From contig NZ_JAHKRM010000005.1 of the NCBI RefSeq assembly GCF_019396345.1, positions 212,630 through 276,629 on the forward strand: a stretch of 64,000 nt of DNA, given 5' to 3'. Position numbers and translations under genes: made by a program. Under the pieces are notes generated by a model. It was not told the DNA's origin. It searched no databases and saw only the letters and a program-made list of their open reading frames with translations. The stretch comes from Nonomuraea guangzhouensis (GTDB lineage: Bacteria > Actinomycetota > Actinomycetes > Streptosporangiales > Streptosporangiaceae). Of this stretch, positions 49,516 to 58,940 are shown piece after piece. Numbering within the stretch: position 1 is the stretch's first letter; each line of letters opens with the position of its first letter.

Positions 49516-50198
49516 CGACCCCGCCGATCCGGGTGCTCATCTGCGAGGACCAGGCACTGGTACGCGCCGGCTACATCACCATCTTCTCCGCCCAGCCCGA
49601 CATGGACGTCATCGGGGAGGCCGCGGACGGCCGCGCGGCAGTCGAGGCCGCCCGGCGGCTGCGCCCGGACGTCGTCGTGATGGACATCCGGATGCCCATC
49701 CTGGACGGCATCGAGGCCACCCGGCAACTGGCCGGCCCCGACACCGCCAGCCCGGCGAAGGTGCTGGTCGTCACCACCTTCAACGTCGACGAGTACGTCT
49801 ACGAAGCGCTCAAAGCCGGAGCCAGCGGCTTCCTGCTCAAAGACGCGCCACCTCTGGAGCTCGTCAACGGCGTCCGGACCATCGCCCGGGGCGACTCCCT
49901 GCTGGCGCCCGCCGTCACCCGCACGCTCATCGGCCACTTCGCCGAACGGCTCCGCCCCGCCGACACGTCCCGTCCGGCCAGGGACGAGATCGTACGAGCG
50001 CTGACCCGCCGTGAACTCGAGGTGCTCGAACAGCTCGCCGCCGGTCTGTCGAACGCGGAGATCGCCGCGACGTTGTTCATCACCCCCGAAACCGTGAAGA
50101 CCTACGTGTCACGGATCCTGACAAAACTCGATCTGCGCGACCGCGTGCAGGCGGTCGTCCTCGCCTACCGGGTGGGACTGGTGCCCGGCGCGGACTAG
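49512..50198 (+). CDS. NarL/LuxR-family response regulator
   Basis: This 228-residue regulator has a receiver with CEDQALVRAGYITIFSAQPDMDV, Asp58 in VVVMDIRMPILDG and LLKD. The LuxR helix-turn-helix at about 158-222 reads LTRRELEVLEQLAAGLSNAEIAATLF, ITPETVKTYVSRILTKLDLRDR in parts. Only one acidic residue pair (ED) precedes the loop, as is usual in the DesR-like group. It partners the kinase directly upstream. The stop overlaps the convergent methyltransferase stop by 4 bp. Confidence 0.93.
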   Translation: MTTPPIRVLICEDQALVRAGYITIFSAQPDMDVIGEAADGRAAVEAARRLRPDVVVMDIRMPILDGIEATRQLAGPDTASPAKVLVVTTFNVDEYVYEALKAGASGFLLKDAPPLELVNGVRTIARGDSLLAPAVTRTLIGHFAERLRPADTSRPARDEIVRALTRRELEVLEQLAAGLSNAEIAATLFITPETVKTYVSRILTKLDLRDRVQAVVLAYRVGLVPGAD

Positions 50199-50989
50199 TC
50201 GACGGGCTTCGCAGCCACCGCCATCAGGTGAGCGCTGACCCCCAGCATGGACGGCTCGGACTCGATGAGCCGGATGGCGCGCAGCAGATGGTCCGGCTCC
50301 TGGAGTAACTCCTTCAGGTTGCCGAGCGACGTCGCGAACCCCTCCACGGCCAGGAGACGTTCGTGAACGAAGCCCGCCTGCTCCACTTCAGGGGCCACTT
50401 CCTCAATCCGGTGGAAGTACGCCCAGAAAACCTCATCAGGCCGGTCCGGGGTGTTGCTCTCCCCCGTGCGCAGATTCAGGTCGAAGACATCCCAGATGCC
50501 GTGATCAGTCAGCCGGTCCTGGGCGGTGGCGTCGATGATCCACGCGTAGCGGCTGATGACCTCGGCCAGCAGTCGGCCGCCAGGACGCAGCACCCGGAAG
50601 GCCTCCCGCAGCGCCAGCTGCCGGTCCGCGGCGTCGGCGAGGTGATACAGCGGGCCCATCAGCAGCACCGCGTCGAAACTCGCGTCAGGCAGCGGAAGAT
50701 CGCGAGCATCTCCGAGCTGGCACGAGAAGTGGCTATCGGCGGCGGAGGCCTGGTCGATGTGCCGTGGCACCGGATCGACCAGCACCACTTCGTAGCCGAG
50801 CCCGGCGAGATGCGACGCGTGCGTCCCCGGACCGCCTCCGACGTCGGCGACCTGCCCGCGCTCAGGAAGGAACCGCGCGAAGATGTCCCAGGTACGCCGA
50901 CGGGTGAGTTCGCCACGGGCGGTGGTCCAGAGGCGACCGGCCTCGTCGTTCAACGCGTAGTGCCGAAGCACCCGCTCGTCCCATGCCAC
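50195..50989 (-). CDS. Class I SAM-dependent methyltransferase
   Basis: This 264-residue soluble enzyme has motif I QVADVGGGPGTHASHLAGLGY near residue 46, an acidic loop VLVDPVPRH, and motif II GDARDLPLPDASFDAVLLMGPLYHL with motif III in FRVLRPGGRLL. This is the methyltransf_11/UbiE-like pattern for small-molecule substrates. Its C-terminal half is rich in aromatic residues (VFWAYFHRIEEV), likely a substrate cap. AGGAGG lies about 6-7 nt before the ATG. It is transcribed leftward alone. It differs clearly from the methyltransferase at 8829 and is not a recent copy. Confidence 0.85.
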   Translation of the reverse strand: MAWDERVLRHYALNDEAGRLWTTARGELTRRRTWDIFARFLPERGQVADVGGGPGTHASHLAGLGYEVVLVDPVPRHIDQASAADSHFSCQLGDARDLPLPDASFDAVLLMGPLYHLADAADRQLALREAFRVLRPGGRLLAEVISRYAWIIDATAQDRLTDHGIWDVFDLNLRTGESNTPDRPDEVFWAYFHRIEEVAPEVEQAGFVHERLLAVEGFATSLGNLKELLQEPDHLLRAIRLIESEPSMLGVSAHLMAVAAKPVD

Positions 50990-51008
50990 GGCCGAGGCCT
51001 CCTTTCGC

Positions 51009-51674
51009 TCATCTCAGGTAGGCGAGGACCGCCGCCACCCTCCGGTGCACGTCCCCGCTGTTCTCCAGCCCCAGTTTCGTGAAAATGGCGTTGACGTTCT
51101 TCTCCACCGAGGAGATCGACAGATGAAGGGCCCTGGCGATGGCCGAGTTGGAGCGGCCGTGCGCCATCTCCCGTAGCACGTCGCGTTCGCGTCCGGTCAG
51201 CGCCTCCTGCTGGCCGCGGACGTCGCGCCTGGCCAGCAGGCCCTCAACGACCTTCGGGTCGATGACGGAGCCGCCGGAGGCCACCGCCCTGATCGCCCTC
51301 AGCAGCTCGTCCAGGTCCCCGACCCGGTCCTTGAGCAGGTAGGCGAAGCCCTCGGTGCCGTGTTTGAACAGCTCGAACGCGAACAACGCGTCCGAGAACT
51401 GCGACAGCACCACGACCCCGACCTCGGGCTGCGCGGTCCTGATGCGGTGGGCGGCGTCGATGCCCTCGAAGCCGGGCCGCCAGTCACCGCCGGGCATCCG
51501 GATGTCGGTGAGCACGACGTCGGGCTCCAGGCGGCGGACGGCGTCGAGGAGCTCGTCGGCGTTGCCGACCGCGCCGACGACCGTCATCTCGCCCGACATG
51601 TCGAGCAGTTGGCGGGTTCCTTCGCGTACGAGGTAATGGTCGTCGGCGACCACCGCACGGATCCGCTCACCCAT
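51009..51674 (-). CDS. NarL/LuxR-family response regulator
   Basis: This 221-residue regulator has a receiver with VVADDHYLVREGTRQLLDMSGEMTVVG, Asp57 in VVLTDIRMPGGDW, then LKDRVGDLDELLRAI. The LuxR helix-turn-helix near the end (LTGRERDVLREMAHGRSN, LHLSISSVEKNVNAIFTKL) resembles the regulator at 38200. It partners the large kinase with which it overlaps by 8 bp. The loop after the acceptor (GGDWRPGFEG) is longer than in the other three NarL-type regulators of the window. Confidence 0.92.
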   Translation of the reverse strand: MGERIRAVVADDHYLVREGTRQLLDMSGEMTVVGAVGNADELLDAVRRLEPDVVLTDIRMPGGDWRPGFEGIDAAHRIRTAQPEVGVVVLSQFSDALFAFELFKHGTEGFAYLLKDRVGDLDELLRAIRAVASGGSVIDPKVVEGLLARRDVRGQQEALTGRERDVLREMAHGRSNSAIARALHLSISSVEKNVNAIFTKLGLENSGDVHRRVAAVLAYLR

Positions 51675-53403
51675 CGACCGGCACCCATGCGTTCATCCGT
51701 GTCCCCTTTCCCGGCGAACTGTCGAGATCGAGCCCACCGCCGAGCGCGTCCAGCCGGTCGGACAGCGTGGCCAGCCCCCTGCGGTCGATGGCCCCCGGGT
51801 CGAAGCCCTTTCCGTCGTCGGCGACCGTGGCACGCAGGCGGCCGCCCGTGTGCGACAGGTGGACCTCTATGGTGGCGGCGCTCGCGTGCTTGAGCGCGTT
51901 GGCGACCGCCTCGTTGACCGTGAAGTACATCGCGCCCTCGACCTCGTCCGCGAACCGCTTGGCTCGCAGCCCGGGGTCGGAGGCCACCGTCGTGCGTACG
52001 GGCAGGCGGGAGCAGCGCTCCTCCACCGCCTCCACCAGGCCACCCTGGCTGAGCGCCGACGGATGGATGCCGGCCGCCAGCTCGCGCAGGTCGTTCAGCG
52101 TCTGGCGGGCCTGCTCGCGCAGGTGGGCGAGCAGGTCGGGGCTCGCGCCGGTGGAGCGGGCCAGCTCCAGACCGGCGATGAGCGCGACGAGCTGCTGCTG
52201 CACGCCGTCGTGGATGTTGCGTTCGATGCGCCGGCGTTCCGCCTCCTGGGCGTTGACCAGGCGGGTGACCAGGCCCGCGTTCTGGATGGCCAGCCCGGCC
52301 GGCACGGCCAGCGCCTCCAGGAGCCGCTGGTCCACGCGCGTCAGCGTGCCCACGCCCCGGGGGCCGCACTCGATCCGGCCGAGCCCGCCGTGCACCGGAA
52401 CCGTCAGTGTCGCCTGCCCCTCCTCCCTGCCGGCGACCACGCGGGTGCCGTCCGCCAGCGTCACGGCCGCCCACCTGGCCTCCAGCGCGGTACGTACGGC
52501 CGCGGCCACCCGGTCGAGCTGCTCCGCGGGCTCGGGTGCGTCCCGCAGCGCGGTGCCGAGGTCCGACAGCACCTCGTCCACCGTCGGCCGCAGGTCGAAG
52601 ATCAGGTGCAGCCGGGAGCCCCGGATGCCGATCCCGATGTCGAGCAGCCGGTGGCGGGCCACGGTGACCCCGATCGCGGCGGGCAGCGCCCCTGTCATAG
52701 CCACCGTCCCGAGCAGCGCGAGCGTCGGCAGCCCCGCATAGAACGCCAGCTGCGCGATGCCTCCCGAAAGGCTCACGGCCACGCCCCCGACCATCCAGGC
52801 GTACTGTCGCCGCTCGACCCGCGCGCTGCGCCGCCAGCGGAGCACGAGCCCGCAGAATCCGATCGCCGCCATGATCCACGTGGTGAACTGGCCGACGGCG
52901 GCCGACAAGGCCGCGAACAGCGCGAGCGGCGACTCCAAGACCAGTTGCGGCCGGCTCGCCACGTCGCCGCTCAGCGCGACCCCGGCGGTGTGCAGGGCGA
53001 TCGCGATACCGGAGATCCACGCGAACACCCGCCAGCGGGGCGAGGGCAGCCGCCCTTCGGGGAAGAGCAGCGGAACGAAGATCCAGTTCAGGCCGTAGAA
53101 GACGGCGGAGATGGAGGCGAGCGGGAAGACCAGCCAGACCGGCGCGCCGCCCACGACCTTCAGCCCCGCGCCGGTCAGGCCCAGCCCCAGGAAGAGCGCG
53201 CAGGTCAGGAGCAGCCAACCGTAGCGCAGCTCGGGACGCCGGGTGGCCAGCAACCAGCCCAGCGCGGGCAGGAGCAGCGCCACCACCACGAAGATCCACT
53301 CGGTCACCGGCCAGGGGAAGCCGCGGTTCGATATGACCACGCCGGCCGCGATGCCGGCGGCCGCGCCCGTCGCCAGCACCCCGGCCAACAGCCTGGAACT
53401 CAT
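51667..53403 (-). CDS. Sensor histidine kinase with multi-helix sensor, NarL type
   Basis: This 578-residue membrane kinase has an N-terminal 7TM-like sensor of about 250 residues with six to eight helices. A GAF-like region follows (about 275-375, WAAVTLADGTRVVAG, LTVPVHGGLGRIECGP). HisKA_3 has His398 in RRIERNIHDGVQQQLVALIAGLEL, and HATPase_c is shown by YFTVNEAVANALKHAS, DDGKGFD and LATLSDRLDALGG. This architecture is common in actinobacterial kinases of unassigned signal. ATG start at 53403 with no ribosome site visible. It precedes, and overlaps by 8 bp, its regulator gene. Confidence 0.92.
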   Translation of the reverse strand: MSSRLLAGVLATGAAAGIAAGVVISNRGFPWPVTEWIFVVVALLLPALGWLLATRRPELRYGWLLLTCALFLGLGLTGAGLKVVGGAPVWLVFPLASISAVFYGLNWIFVPLLFPEGRLPSPRWRVFAWISGIAIALHTAGVALSGDVASRPQLVLESPLALFAALSAAVGQFTTWIMAAIGFCGLVLRWRRSARVERRQYAWMVGGVAVSLSGGIAQLAFYAGLPTLALLGTVAMTGALPAAIGVTVARHRLLDIGIGIRGSRLHLIFDLRPTVDEVLSDLGTALRDAPEPAEQLDRVAAAVRTALEARWAAVTLADGTRVVAGREEGQATLTVPVHGGLGRIECGPRGVGTLTRVDQRLLEALAVPAGLAIQNAGLVTRLVNAQEAERRRIERNIHDGVQQQLVALIAGLELARSTGASPDLLAHLREQARQTLNDLRELAAGIHPSALSQGGLVEAVEERCSRLPVRTTVASDPGLRAKRFADEVEGAMYFTVNEAVANALKHASAATIEVHLSHTGGRLRATVADDGKGFDPGAIDRRGLATLSDRLDALGGGLDLDSSPGKGTRMNAWVPVDG

Positions 53404-53431
53404 AAGCCCCCATCGTCGGGCAAGATCAGCA

Positions 53432-53455
53432 ATGCGGCTATGAGGTTATCCGCAT
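53432..53455. promoter_or_regulatory. Inverted repeat upstream of the kinase gene
   Basis: ATGCGG (53432-53437) and CCGCAT (53450-53455) flank a 12-bp spacer, about 30 bp before the kinase start in the 160-bp divergent region. It is a possible site for the adjacent response regulator; 6-bp arms in GC-rich DNA could also be chance. Confidence 0.4.
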
Positions 53456-53563
53456 ATCTCGTACGGCCATCCCCACCTGTCAGAACGGCGGCTCCCTTGA
53501 TGGTGCACCGCGGCCCCGCCGCGCTTGTCTGAGCGCACCACGCTAATGAGAAGGAGCCTTGTC

Positions 53564-54907
53564 GTGATCACTTCGTCGAAGCCCGTCCGTTTTCTGGCGG
53601 CGGCCGCTGTGGCGGTGACGATGGCCTACGTGGGGCAGCCCGCGCCCGTACAGGCCACGACCGCCGCCATCTCCGCGCCCGAGATCCCCGACACGCCCGC
53701 GGGCAGGCAGTTGCGCTGGCTGCTCGACGCGGTCGCCCGCCCGCCAATCCCGGAGAGCGAGCTGAAGGAGCACTTCTCCGTCGACTTCCTCCAAAGCGTC
53801 CCCGCCGACCAGCTGAGCCGGACCCTGACCGCTTTCAAGGGCCTGCGGCTCCGGGAGCTGACCAAGTCAGAGAACACCCTGCTGATCGCCACGGTCGAGG
53901 CGGCCGGCGCCCTGTTCGACCTGTCGCTCACGACGGACGGCGCCGGCCTCGTCAACGGACTGCTGTTCCGCCCGCGCATCGCGCCCGCGCCCAAAGACTG
54001 GGCGGAGCTGGACCAGCGGCTGAGCAAGATCGCGCCGCAGGCGGGGTTCATCGCCGCCGAAGTGACCAAGAACGGGACCTGCCGCCCTGTGCACTCCGTC
54101 GCCCCCGCCACGGCGCGCCCGCTCGGCTCCATGTTCAAGCTGTACGTGCTGGGGGCCGTGGCCGAGCGCATCGCGAGCGGGGCGTTCGGCTGGGACACCC
54201 GGCTCACGATCACGCCGGAGCTGAAGAGCGTGGGGTCGGGCGAGCTGCAGAACCGTCCGGACAACAGCAAGGTCTCGGTGCTGGAGGCCGCCAAGCTGAT
54301 GATCTCCATCAGTGACAACACCGCCGCCGACCTCCTCATCCGCAAGGCAGGCCGCAGGAACGTCGAGCGTACGGCGTGGGCCTGGGGCGCCCGCGACAAG
54401 CGCGACACGCCCTTCCTCACCACACGGGAGATGTTCGTGCTCAAGGGGGCCGACTATCCGCGGCACACCAAGAAGTACCTGTCGCTGGGAACGGCCGGGC
54501 AACGGGCCTACCTGGGCAGAGTGGTCGCCAAAGTGCCGCTGTCCCGCATCGCCGGGTGGACCGCGCCGCGCGAGCTGGACACGCTCGAGTGGTACGCCTC
54601 CCCCGCCCAGGTGTGCCAGGCCTTCGCCCGGCTGTCGAAGCTGCCGGACAAGCACGTCGGCGAGGCCCTGTCGATCAACGACGCGGGGCTCGCGCTGGAC
54701 AAGGCGCAGTGGCCGTCCGTCTGGTTCAAGGGCGGGTCGGAGCCCGGGGTGCACGACCTGGGCCACCTCGCCAGGACGGCGGAGGGGCGGTCGTTCGTGG
54801 TGACGACCCTGGCGACCAACCCGAAGGCTCCGTTCGACGCGGCGCAGACGGGCTCGGAGCAGCTGGGGCTCGCCCGTGGCGCGTTCACGCTGGTCAAGGG
54901 CTCCTGA
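53564..54907 (+). CDS. ORF12/LpqF-like serine hydrolase (NTF2-like + beta-lactamase fold)
   Basis: This 447-residue exported protein has a signal peptide (FLAAAAVAVTMAYVGQPAPVQA). An N-terminal domain at about 40-140 (TPAGRQLRWLLDAV, HFSVDFLQSVPADQL) matches the steroid-isomerase-like part of ORF12/LpqF proteins. A class-A beta-lactamase-like domain follows with SxxK (Ser189-Lys192 in GSMFKLY), SDN (Ser250-Asn252) and KGG (Lys389-Gly391). The general-base Glu of true penicillinases is not evident. ORF12 of clavulanate producers has this architecture; here no clavam genes are near. Wall-related hydrolase activity is possible. GTG 53564 with AAGGAG upstream is the chosen start. Confidence 0.82.
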   Translation: MITSSKPVRFLAAAAVAVTMAYVGQPAPVQATTAAISAPEIPDTPAGRQLRWLLDAVARPPIPESELKEHFSVDFLQSVPADQLSRTLTAFKGLRLRELTKSENTLLIATVEAAGALFDLSLTTDGAGLVNGLLFRPRIAPAPKDWAELDQRLSKIAPQAGFIAAEVTKNGTCRPVHSVAPATARPLGSMFKLYVLGAVAERIASGAFGWDTRLTITPELKSVGSGELQNRPDNSKVSVLEAAKLMISISDNTAADLLIRKAGRRNVERTAWAWGARDKRDTPFLTTREMFVLKGADYPRHTKKYLSLGTAGQRAYLGRVVAKVPLSRIAGWTAPRELDTLEWYASPAQVCQAFARLSKLPDKHVGEALSINDAGLALDKAQWPSVWFKGGSEPGVHDLGHLARTAEGRSFVVTTLATNPKAPFDAAQTGSEQLGLARGAFTLVKGS

Positions 54908-54957
54908 ACGCCCTATCGCGCTGGTTGACCGCCGCGACCGCGCCTCTGGTAAGTGCA

Positions 54958-55000
54958 CGCCGAGCGGATGAGCCGGAGGGGGAGGCCCATCCGCTCGGCG
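54958..55000. terminator. Strong bidirectional hairpin terminator
   Basis: Perfect 13-bp arms, CGCCGAGCGGATG (54958-54970) and CATCCGCTCGGCG (54988-55000), flank a 17-nt loop. It lies 50 bp after the ORF12-like stop and just before the convergent subtilase stop (55011), so it can end transcription from both sides. No T tract, as is usual in GC-rich actinomycetes. Confidence 0.9.
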
Positions 55001-55010
55001 GGTCTGTGTG

Positions 55011-58000
55011 TCACCGTGCCGCGTAGGCGCGGATGACCTCCTGGGAGACGGTGTTGCCGTCGACGTCGGAGGCGTTGAGGCGCAGCGAGACGAAGCCCGA
55101 CGGGCGCGGCTCCAGCGTGGCCTCGTAGTTCGTGCCGCCCTTCGGGCGCAGGCGGGCCGCCCGCCAGGTGGCGCCGTCGTCGTAGGACACCTCCAGGGAC
55201 ACCTCCTTCACCGCGCTCGGCGCCGCCCCCTCCTGGCGGTAGAGGGACACGCCGAGCTTGGCCGAGCGGGCCCGGTTCTTCAGATCGACGGGCGCGTCGA
55301 TCCCGGCCAGGAGCAGCGGGATCACCGTGGTCGCCGCGGCCGTGCGCTCCGAGCCGAACGTCCACACCGACCGGATGCGCGTCGACAGCTTCGCCCAGGT
55401 GGCCTCGTTGCGTACGTCGTACTCGATCCGGTACGCCGACTTCTCCGCCGGCAACGTCACCGAGCCCGAAGGCAGGTAGCTGGTCTGCTGGAGCAGCTTG
55501 TCGCCCTGGTAGAGGCGGAAATCAGTCTTCATGCCGTGCTCGAACGGGCTGGTGTAGGCGTCGCCGTAGTTGCCGTCCGCGTCGATGAAGCCCTCCATGG
55601 AGACGCGCAGCTTGTCGCCCTCCCTGCGCAGCGGGTTGCGCGGGTTGACGCCCGGCAGCACCGGCTGCTTGAACCAGGTCCGCTCCACCCGCTCGCCCGC
55701 CTCGTAGCTGCGGAACACCGGCGTCGACAGGGCCATGCGCGGGGTGTCCACGTGCGGCCACTGCGTGTTGTAGAACCGCTCAGGACTGCCCGCCGAGGCG
55801 CTCCAGCGCAGGTCGGGGTCCGGTGTGAAGTATTCGACCTGGGTACGCGGCGTCTTGGCCAGCGGCCGGTTGGTGGAGATCGAGGAGGTGTCCCACGGCT
55901 CGAAGACGAACCGCGCCTCGTTCACCGTCACGTCGTCCGCGAGCTGGCTGTGATAGCCCGACTCGACGCGGGTCAGCGACCTGTCGCGCACCACGTACCG
56001 CAGCGAGTCCGGCACCCGGCCCTTCTCGCGCAGGTACAGGTCGTACACGTAGGGACTGGCCACGATTCCCTTGGCCAGGACGGGCACGGGCAGCCGCCGC
56101 AGCCGTTCGACCAGCTTCAGGCCCTCCTCCTGCGTCAGCCGCACGGTCGGGACCGTGAGCTTGACGCCGGTCCCGCCGGAGGTGATGTCCGCTCCCGGGT
56201 GGTCGCTGTAGATCGCCACCATCCTGGCTCCCGCGGCGGCGGCCGCGTTGGACTGGGTGGAGACCGGCACGCCGTCGGTACGGCGGATGACCGCCAGCTT
56301 GCCGCGCAGGTCGCGGGCCTTGATCTCCTCGGCCGTGCCGCGCCCGGCGTCCACCGCCAGGAACAGCTCGGTGCCGTCCAGCTTCGGATACTCCGTGGCG
56401 TAGTCGCTGAAGGAGACCGGGTCGTAGTACTGGGGGTTCAGGGCGAGGCCCGGAGTCGTCAGGGTGATCGCGGGCGCCTCCAGCCGCCAGCGGGTGGCGA
56501 CGGTGAAGGTGCCCTTGGTGACCTTCCTGGTCGGCTGGATGAACAGCCGCTCCTCGATCTGCCCGCCGGGCGAGATGTTGGTGCCGCCGCGCAGGGCCGT
56601 GCCCTTCTCGCCGACGCGGTACCAGGCGAGCTGCGCCGCGGCGCCCATGTTCCGCTTGGTCTTGTGGTCGGGGGTCTCGATGGCGACCTCGACCGCCTTG
56701 CGGGCGTCGAGGACGACCTCGGTGTCCTCGGTGATCTTCATCTCGGGGTCGCCGACGAGGCTCTCGTTCAGCGGCTTGCCCGCCATCGTGCTGTCCTGCG
56801 TGGCGGGCATGGTGAAGATGTGGCCGAGCACGGAGTAGGTGCCGGGCTTGACCAGCAGGCAGGTGCCGGTGCCGGACTTCTGCTCGGAGCACGGCTGGGC
56901 CGGGTCACCGGGCAGCAGCCGCCCGACCAGCGTGCCCTCGTCCAGGTTCAGCACCGTGAACCCGCCGCGCGCGTTGCGGCCGTCCCTGGCGACTCCGCGC
57001 ACCCTCAGCTCCACGCGCTGCCGCTCGACGCTCGCGGTCAGCAGGGTCCGTACGGTGGCGCCACCGGGAACACTCGCCGACAGTTCCTCCCGCAGCAGGC
57101 CGGGCGTCGCGGCCTTGAGGGTCACCTTCACCTCGGCCTGCCCGGCGCCGGGCACGGTCACCTTGCCGGGCTCGGCGGTGAACGGGCCGGCGCCCTTCAG
57201 GTCCAGCTCGACGGGGTCCTTGCCGAGGTTGCGGTACTTCACCGTGACGCTCTTGGCGGCGCCTTCCACGAGGTCGCCGAAGTTCACCGAACCGGCCGAG
57301 GCGACGACCGCGCCCTTCAGCGCCCCGGCCACGTCGATCCGGCCGGTGCCGCGCGCGTCCGCGGGCGTGCCCGGAGTGGGCTTGGCGGTCCCCATCAGCA
57401 AGGACTTCAGCTCGGGTCCCGTGAGGTCGGGGCGGGCCTGCCGCAGCAGCGCCGCGGCGCCCGCGACGTGCGGGGTGGCCATCGAGGTGCCCGACATCGT
57501 GACGTACCCACCGCCCGACCTGGCGGCGGTGATCTCCACGCCCGGCGCGGTGACATCGGGCTTGACCGAGTCGTCCGCGGCGATCGGGCCCCTGCTGGAG
57601 AAGACGGCCAGCTTGTCGTCGCGGTCCACCGCGCCGACGGTCAGCGCGTCGGCGGAGTCGCCGGGGGCCCCGACACAGCCGTCACAGCCGTCGTTGCCCG
57701 CCGCCACCACGAACAACGTGCCGTACTGCTGGGACAGCCGCGACACGGCCGAGGAGAGCGGCCCGCCCGCGACGCGGCTGCCCAGGCTCATGTTGACGAT
57801 CTGGGCGTGCTTCTCCCCCGCCGCCCACTCCATGCCGTCGATGATCCACGAGAGCTGTCCGTTGCCGTCGCCGCCCAGAACCCTGCCGTTGAGCAGGCCG
57901 GCGCCGGGTGCCACGCCCTTGCGGCGGCCGTCCGACGCGGCGCCGGAGCCCGCGATGGTGCTCGCCACGTGGGTGCCGTGGCCGTGGGGGTCGCCGGTCA

Positions 58001-58757
58001 CGTTCTCGCCGGTGAAGTCGCGCTGGTCGGCGACCTTTCCGGCCAGGTCGGCGTGGGTGGCGTCGATGCCGGTGTCGAGCACGGCCACGGTCGTGCCCGT
58101 GCCGTCGAAGCCCGCCGCCCACGCCTCGGGCGCGCCGATCTGCGGCACGCTGTTCTCCAGCACCGGCTCCACCTTGCGGTCGAGCCAGATCTTCGCCACC
58201 CCCGCCAGCGGGCTCGCCGTCCGGGCTGCGGATCCGGCGGCGAGCCCGGCCAGCGCGGCGCCGAAACGGGCCGCGTCCTGGGTGGCGAGTGACACTCCCG
58301 CGCCGCCGATGCTCTCCAGCGTGCGGAGCTGCTTGACGGCCGGGAGGGCGGCTTTCGCGACGTTTCCGTCGTAGGTGAGGATGAGCGGGATCGCGGTGTC
58401 GTATCCGTCCTCGGCCAGCTCCGACACGTTGAACAGCTCGGTGTCGAGACGCTGCGGGACCAGGGCGGCGACGTCGTCGGGGATGACGGTCAGCTCACCG
58501 TCCGCCTCCAGCACCTGGAAGTTCGGCACGGTGCCGTCCGCGCGCGGGGCCGGGGTGATCGTCACCGCCTGGTGGCCGCCGTCGACGGCGCGTAGGTGCA
58601 CCTGGTCGCCGGTGATGAGCGTGATCTCACCGCCGGCCGTACCCCGCACCAGCTCGGAGGCCGCCACCTCGGCGCCGGCCCGGGCGCCGGGCACCGACAG
58701 CGCGGAGACGGCCAGCACCGCCGCGGCGGTGGCCACCGCCTTTCGCCCACGCAGCAT
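55011..58757 (-). CDS. Large secreted S8 family subtilisin-like peptidase
   Basis: This 1248-residue exported protease has a signal peptide at about 1-28 (AVLAVSALSVPGARA). A pro-region follows, then the S8 catalytic domain with Asp228 (VAVLDTGIDATHAD), His260 (DPHGHGTHVAST), oxyanion Asn355 (AAGNDG) and Ser425 (SGTSMATPHVAGA). About 750 further residues are beta-rich accessory domains. These include a DUF11/CARDB-like stretch after the catalytic domain and a C-terminal region with LRLNASDVDGNTVSQEV. The length is typical of actinomycete 1,100-residue subtilases that degrade protein outside the cell. GGAGG lies 6 nt before the ATG. Confidence 0.93.
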   Translation of the reverse strand: MLRGRKAVATAAAVLAVSALSVPGARAGAEVAASELVRGTAGGEITLITGDQVHLRAVDGGHQAVTITPAPRADGTVPNFQVLEADGELTVIPDDVAALVPQRLDTELFNVSELAEDGYDTAIPLILTYDGNVAKAALPAVKQLRTLESIGGAGVSLATQDAARFGAALAGLAAGSAARTASPLAGVAKIWLDRKVEPVLENSVPQIGAPEAWAAGFDGTGTTVAVLDTGIDATHADLAGKVADQRDFTGENVTGDPHGHGTHVASTIAGSGAASDGRRKGVAPGAGLLNGRVLGGDGNGQLSWIIDGMEWAAGEKHAQIVNMSLGSRVAGGPLSSAVSRLSQQYGTLFVVAAGNDGCDGCVGAPGDSADALTVGAVDRDDKLAVFSSRGPIAADDSVKPDVTAPGVEITAARSGGGYVTMSGTSMATPHVAGAAALLRQARPDLTGPELKSLLMGTAKPTPGTPADARGTGRIDVAGALKGAVVASAGSVNFGDLVEGAAKSVTVKYRNLGKDPVELDLKGAGPFTAEPGKVTVPGAGQAEVKVTLKAATPGLLREELSASVPGGATVRTLLTASVERQRVELRVRGVARDGRNARGGFTVLNLDEGTLVGRLLPGDPAQPCSEQKSGTGTCLLVKPGTYSVLGHIFTMPATQDSTMAGKPLNESLVGDPEMKITEDTEVVLDARKAVEVAIETPDHKTKRNMGAAAQLAWYRVGEKGTALRGGTNISPGGQIEERLFIQPTRKVTKGTFTVATRWRLEAPAITLTTPGLALNPQYYDPVSFSDYATEYPKLDGTELFLAVDAGRGTAEEIKARDLRGKLAVIRRTDGVPVSTQSNAAAAAGARMVAIYSDHPGADITSGGTGVKLTVPTVRLTQEEGLKLVERLRRLPVPVLAKGIVASPYVYDLYLREKGRVPDSLRYVVRDRSLTRVESGYHSQLADDVTVNEARFVFEPWDTSSISTNRPLAKTPRTQVEYFTPDPDLRWSASAGSPERFYNTQWPHVDTPRMALSTPVFRSYEAGERVERTWFKQPVLPGVNPRNPLRREGDKLRVSMEGFIDADGNYGDAYTSPFEHGMKTDFRLYQGDKLLQQTSYLPSGSVTLPAEKSAYRIEYDVRNEATWAKLSTRIRSVWTFGSERTAAATTVIPLLLAGIDAPVDLKNRARSAKLGVSLYRQEGAAPSAVKEVSLEVSYDDGATWRAARLRPKGGTNYEATLEPRPSGFVSLRLNASDVDGNTVSQEVIRAYAAR

Positions 58758-58795
58758 TGACGACCTCCAGCGAATCGGTAAGAGAAGCTACCGAA

Positions 58796-58825
58796 TTCCT
58801 AGTGGTCATGATCTGGCATTGTCTA
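58796..58825 (-). promoter_or_regulatory. Putative subtilase promoter
   Basis: On the minus strand TAGACA (58820-58825) and TAGGAA (58796-58801) are separated by 18 bp, a fair -35/-10 pair, about 40 bp before the subtilase start. A TCGGTA...TACCGA inverted repeat (58775-58794) lies between the -10 and the ribosome site and could act in regulation. It sits in the 183-bp divergent region shared with the pentapeptide-repeat gene. Confidence 0.45.
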
Positions 58826-58940
58826 CGTGGAAAGGGTGGCTAGATCCAGACGTGTCGTGAACCCGCCATAGCCGAGGGCCTGCTCATGAGAGCTGAGGTA
58901 CTCTCGGGACCCTGACCCCCCCAGAAGGAGACACCTGACC

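Noticed and set aside
55008..58292. Very long plus-strand frame opposite the subtilase
   Set aside because: Arg/Gly/His-rich antisense product; the subtilase strand has the catalytic triad and a signal peptide.
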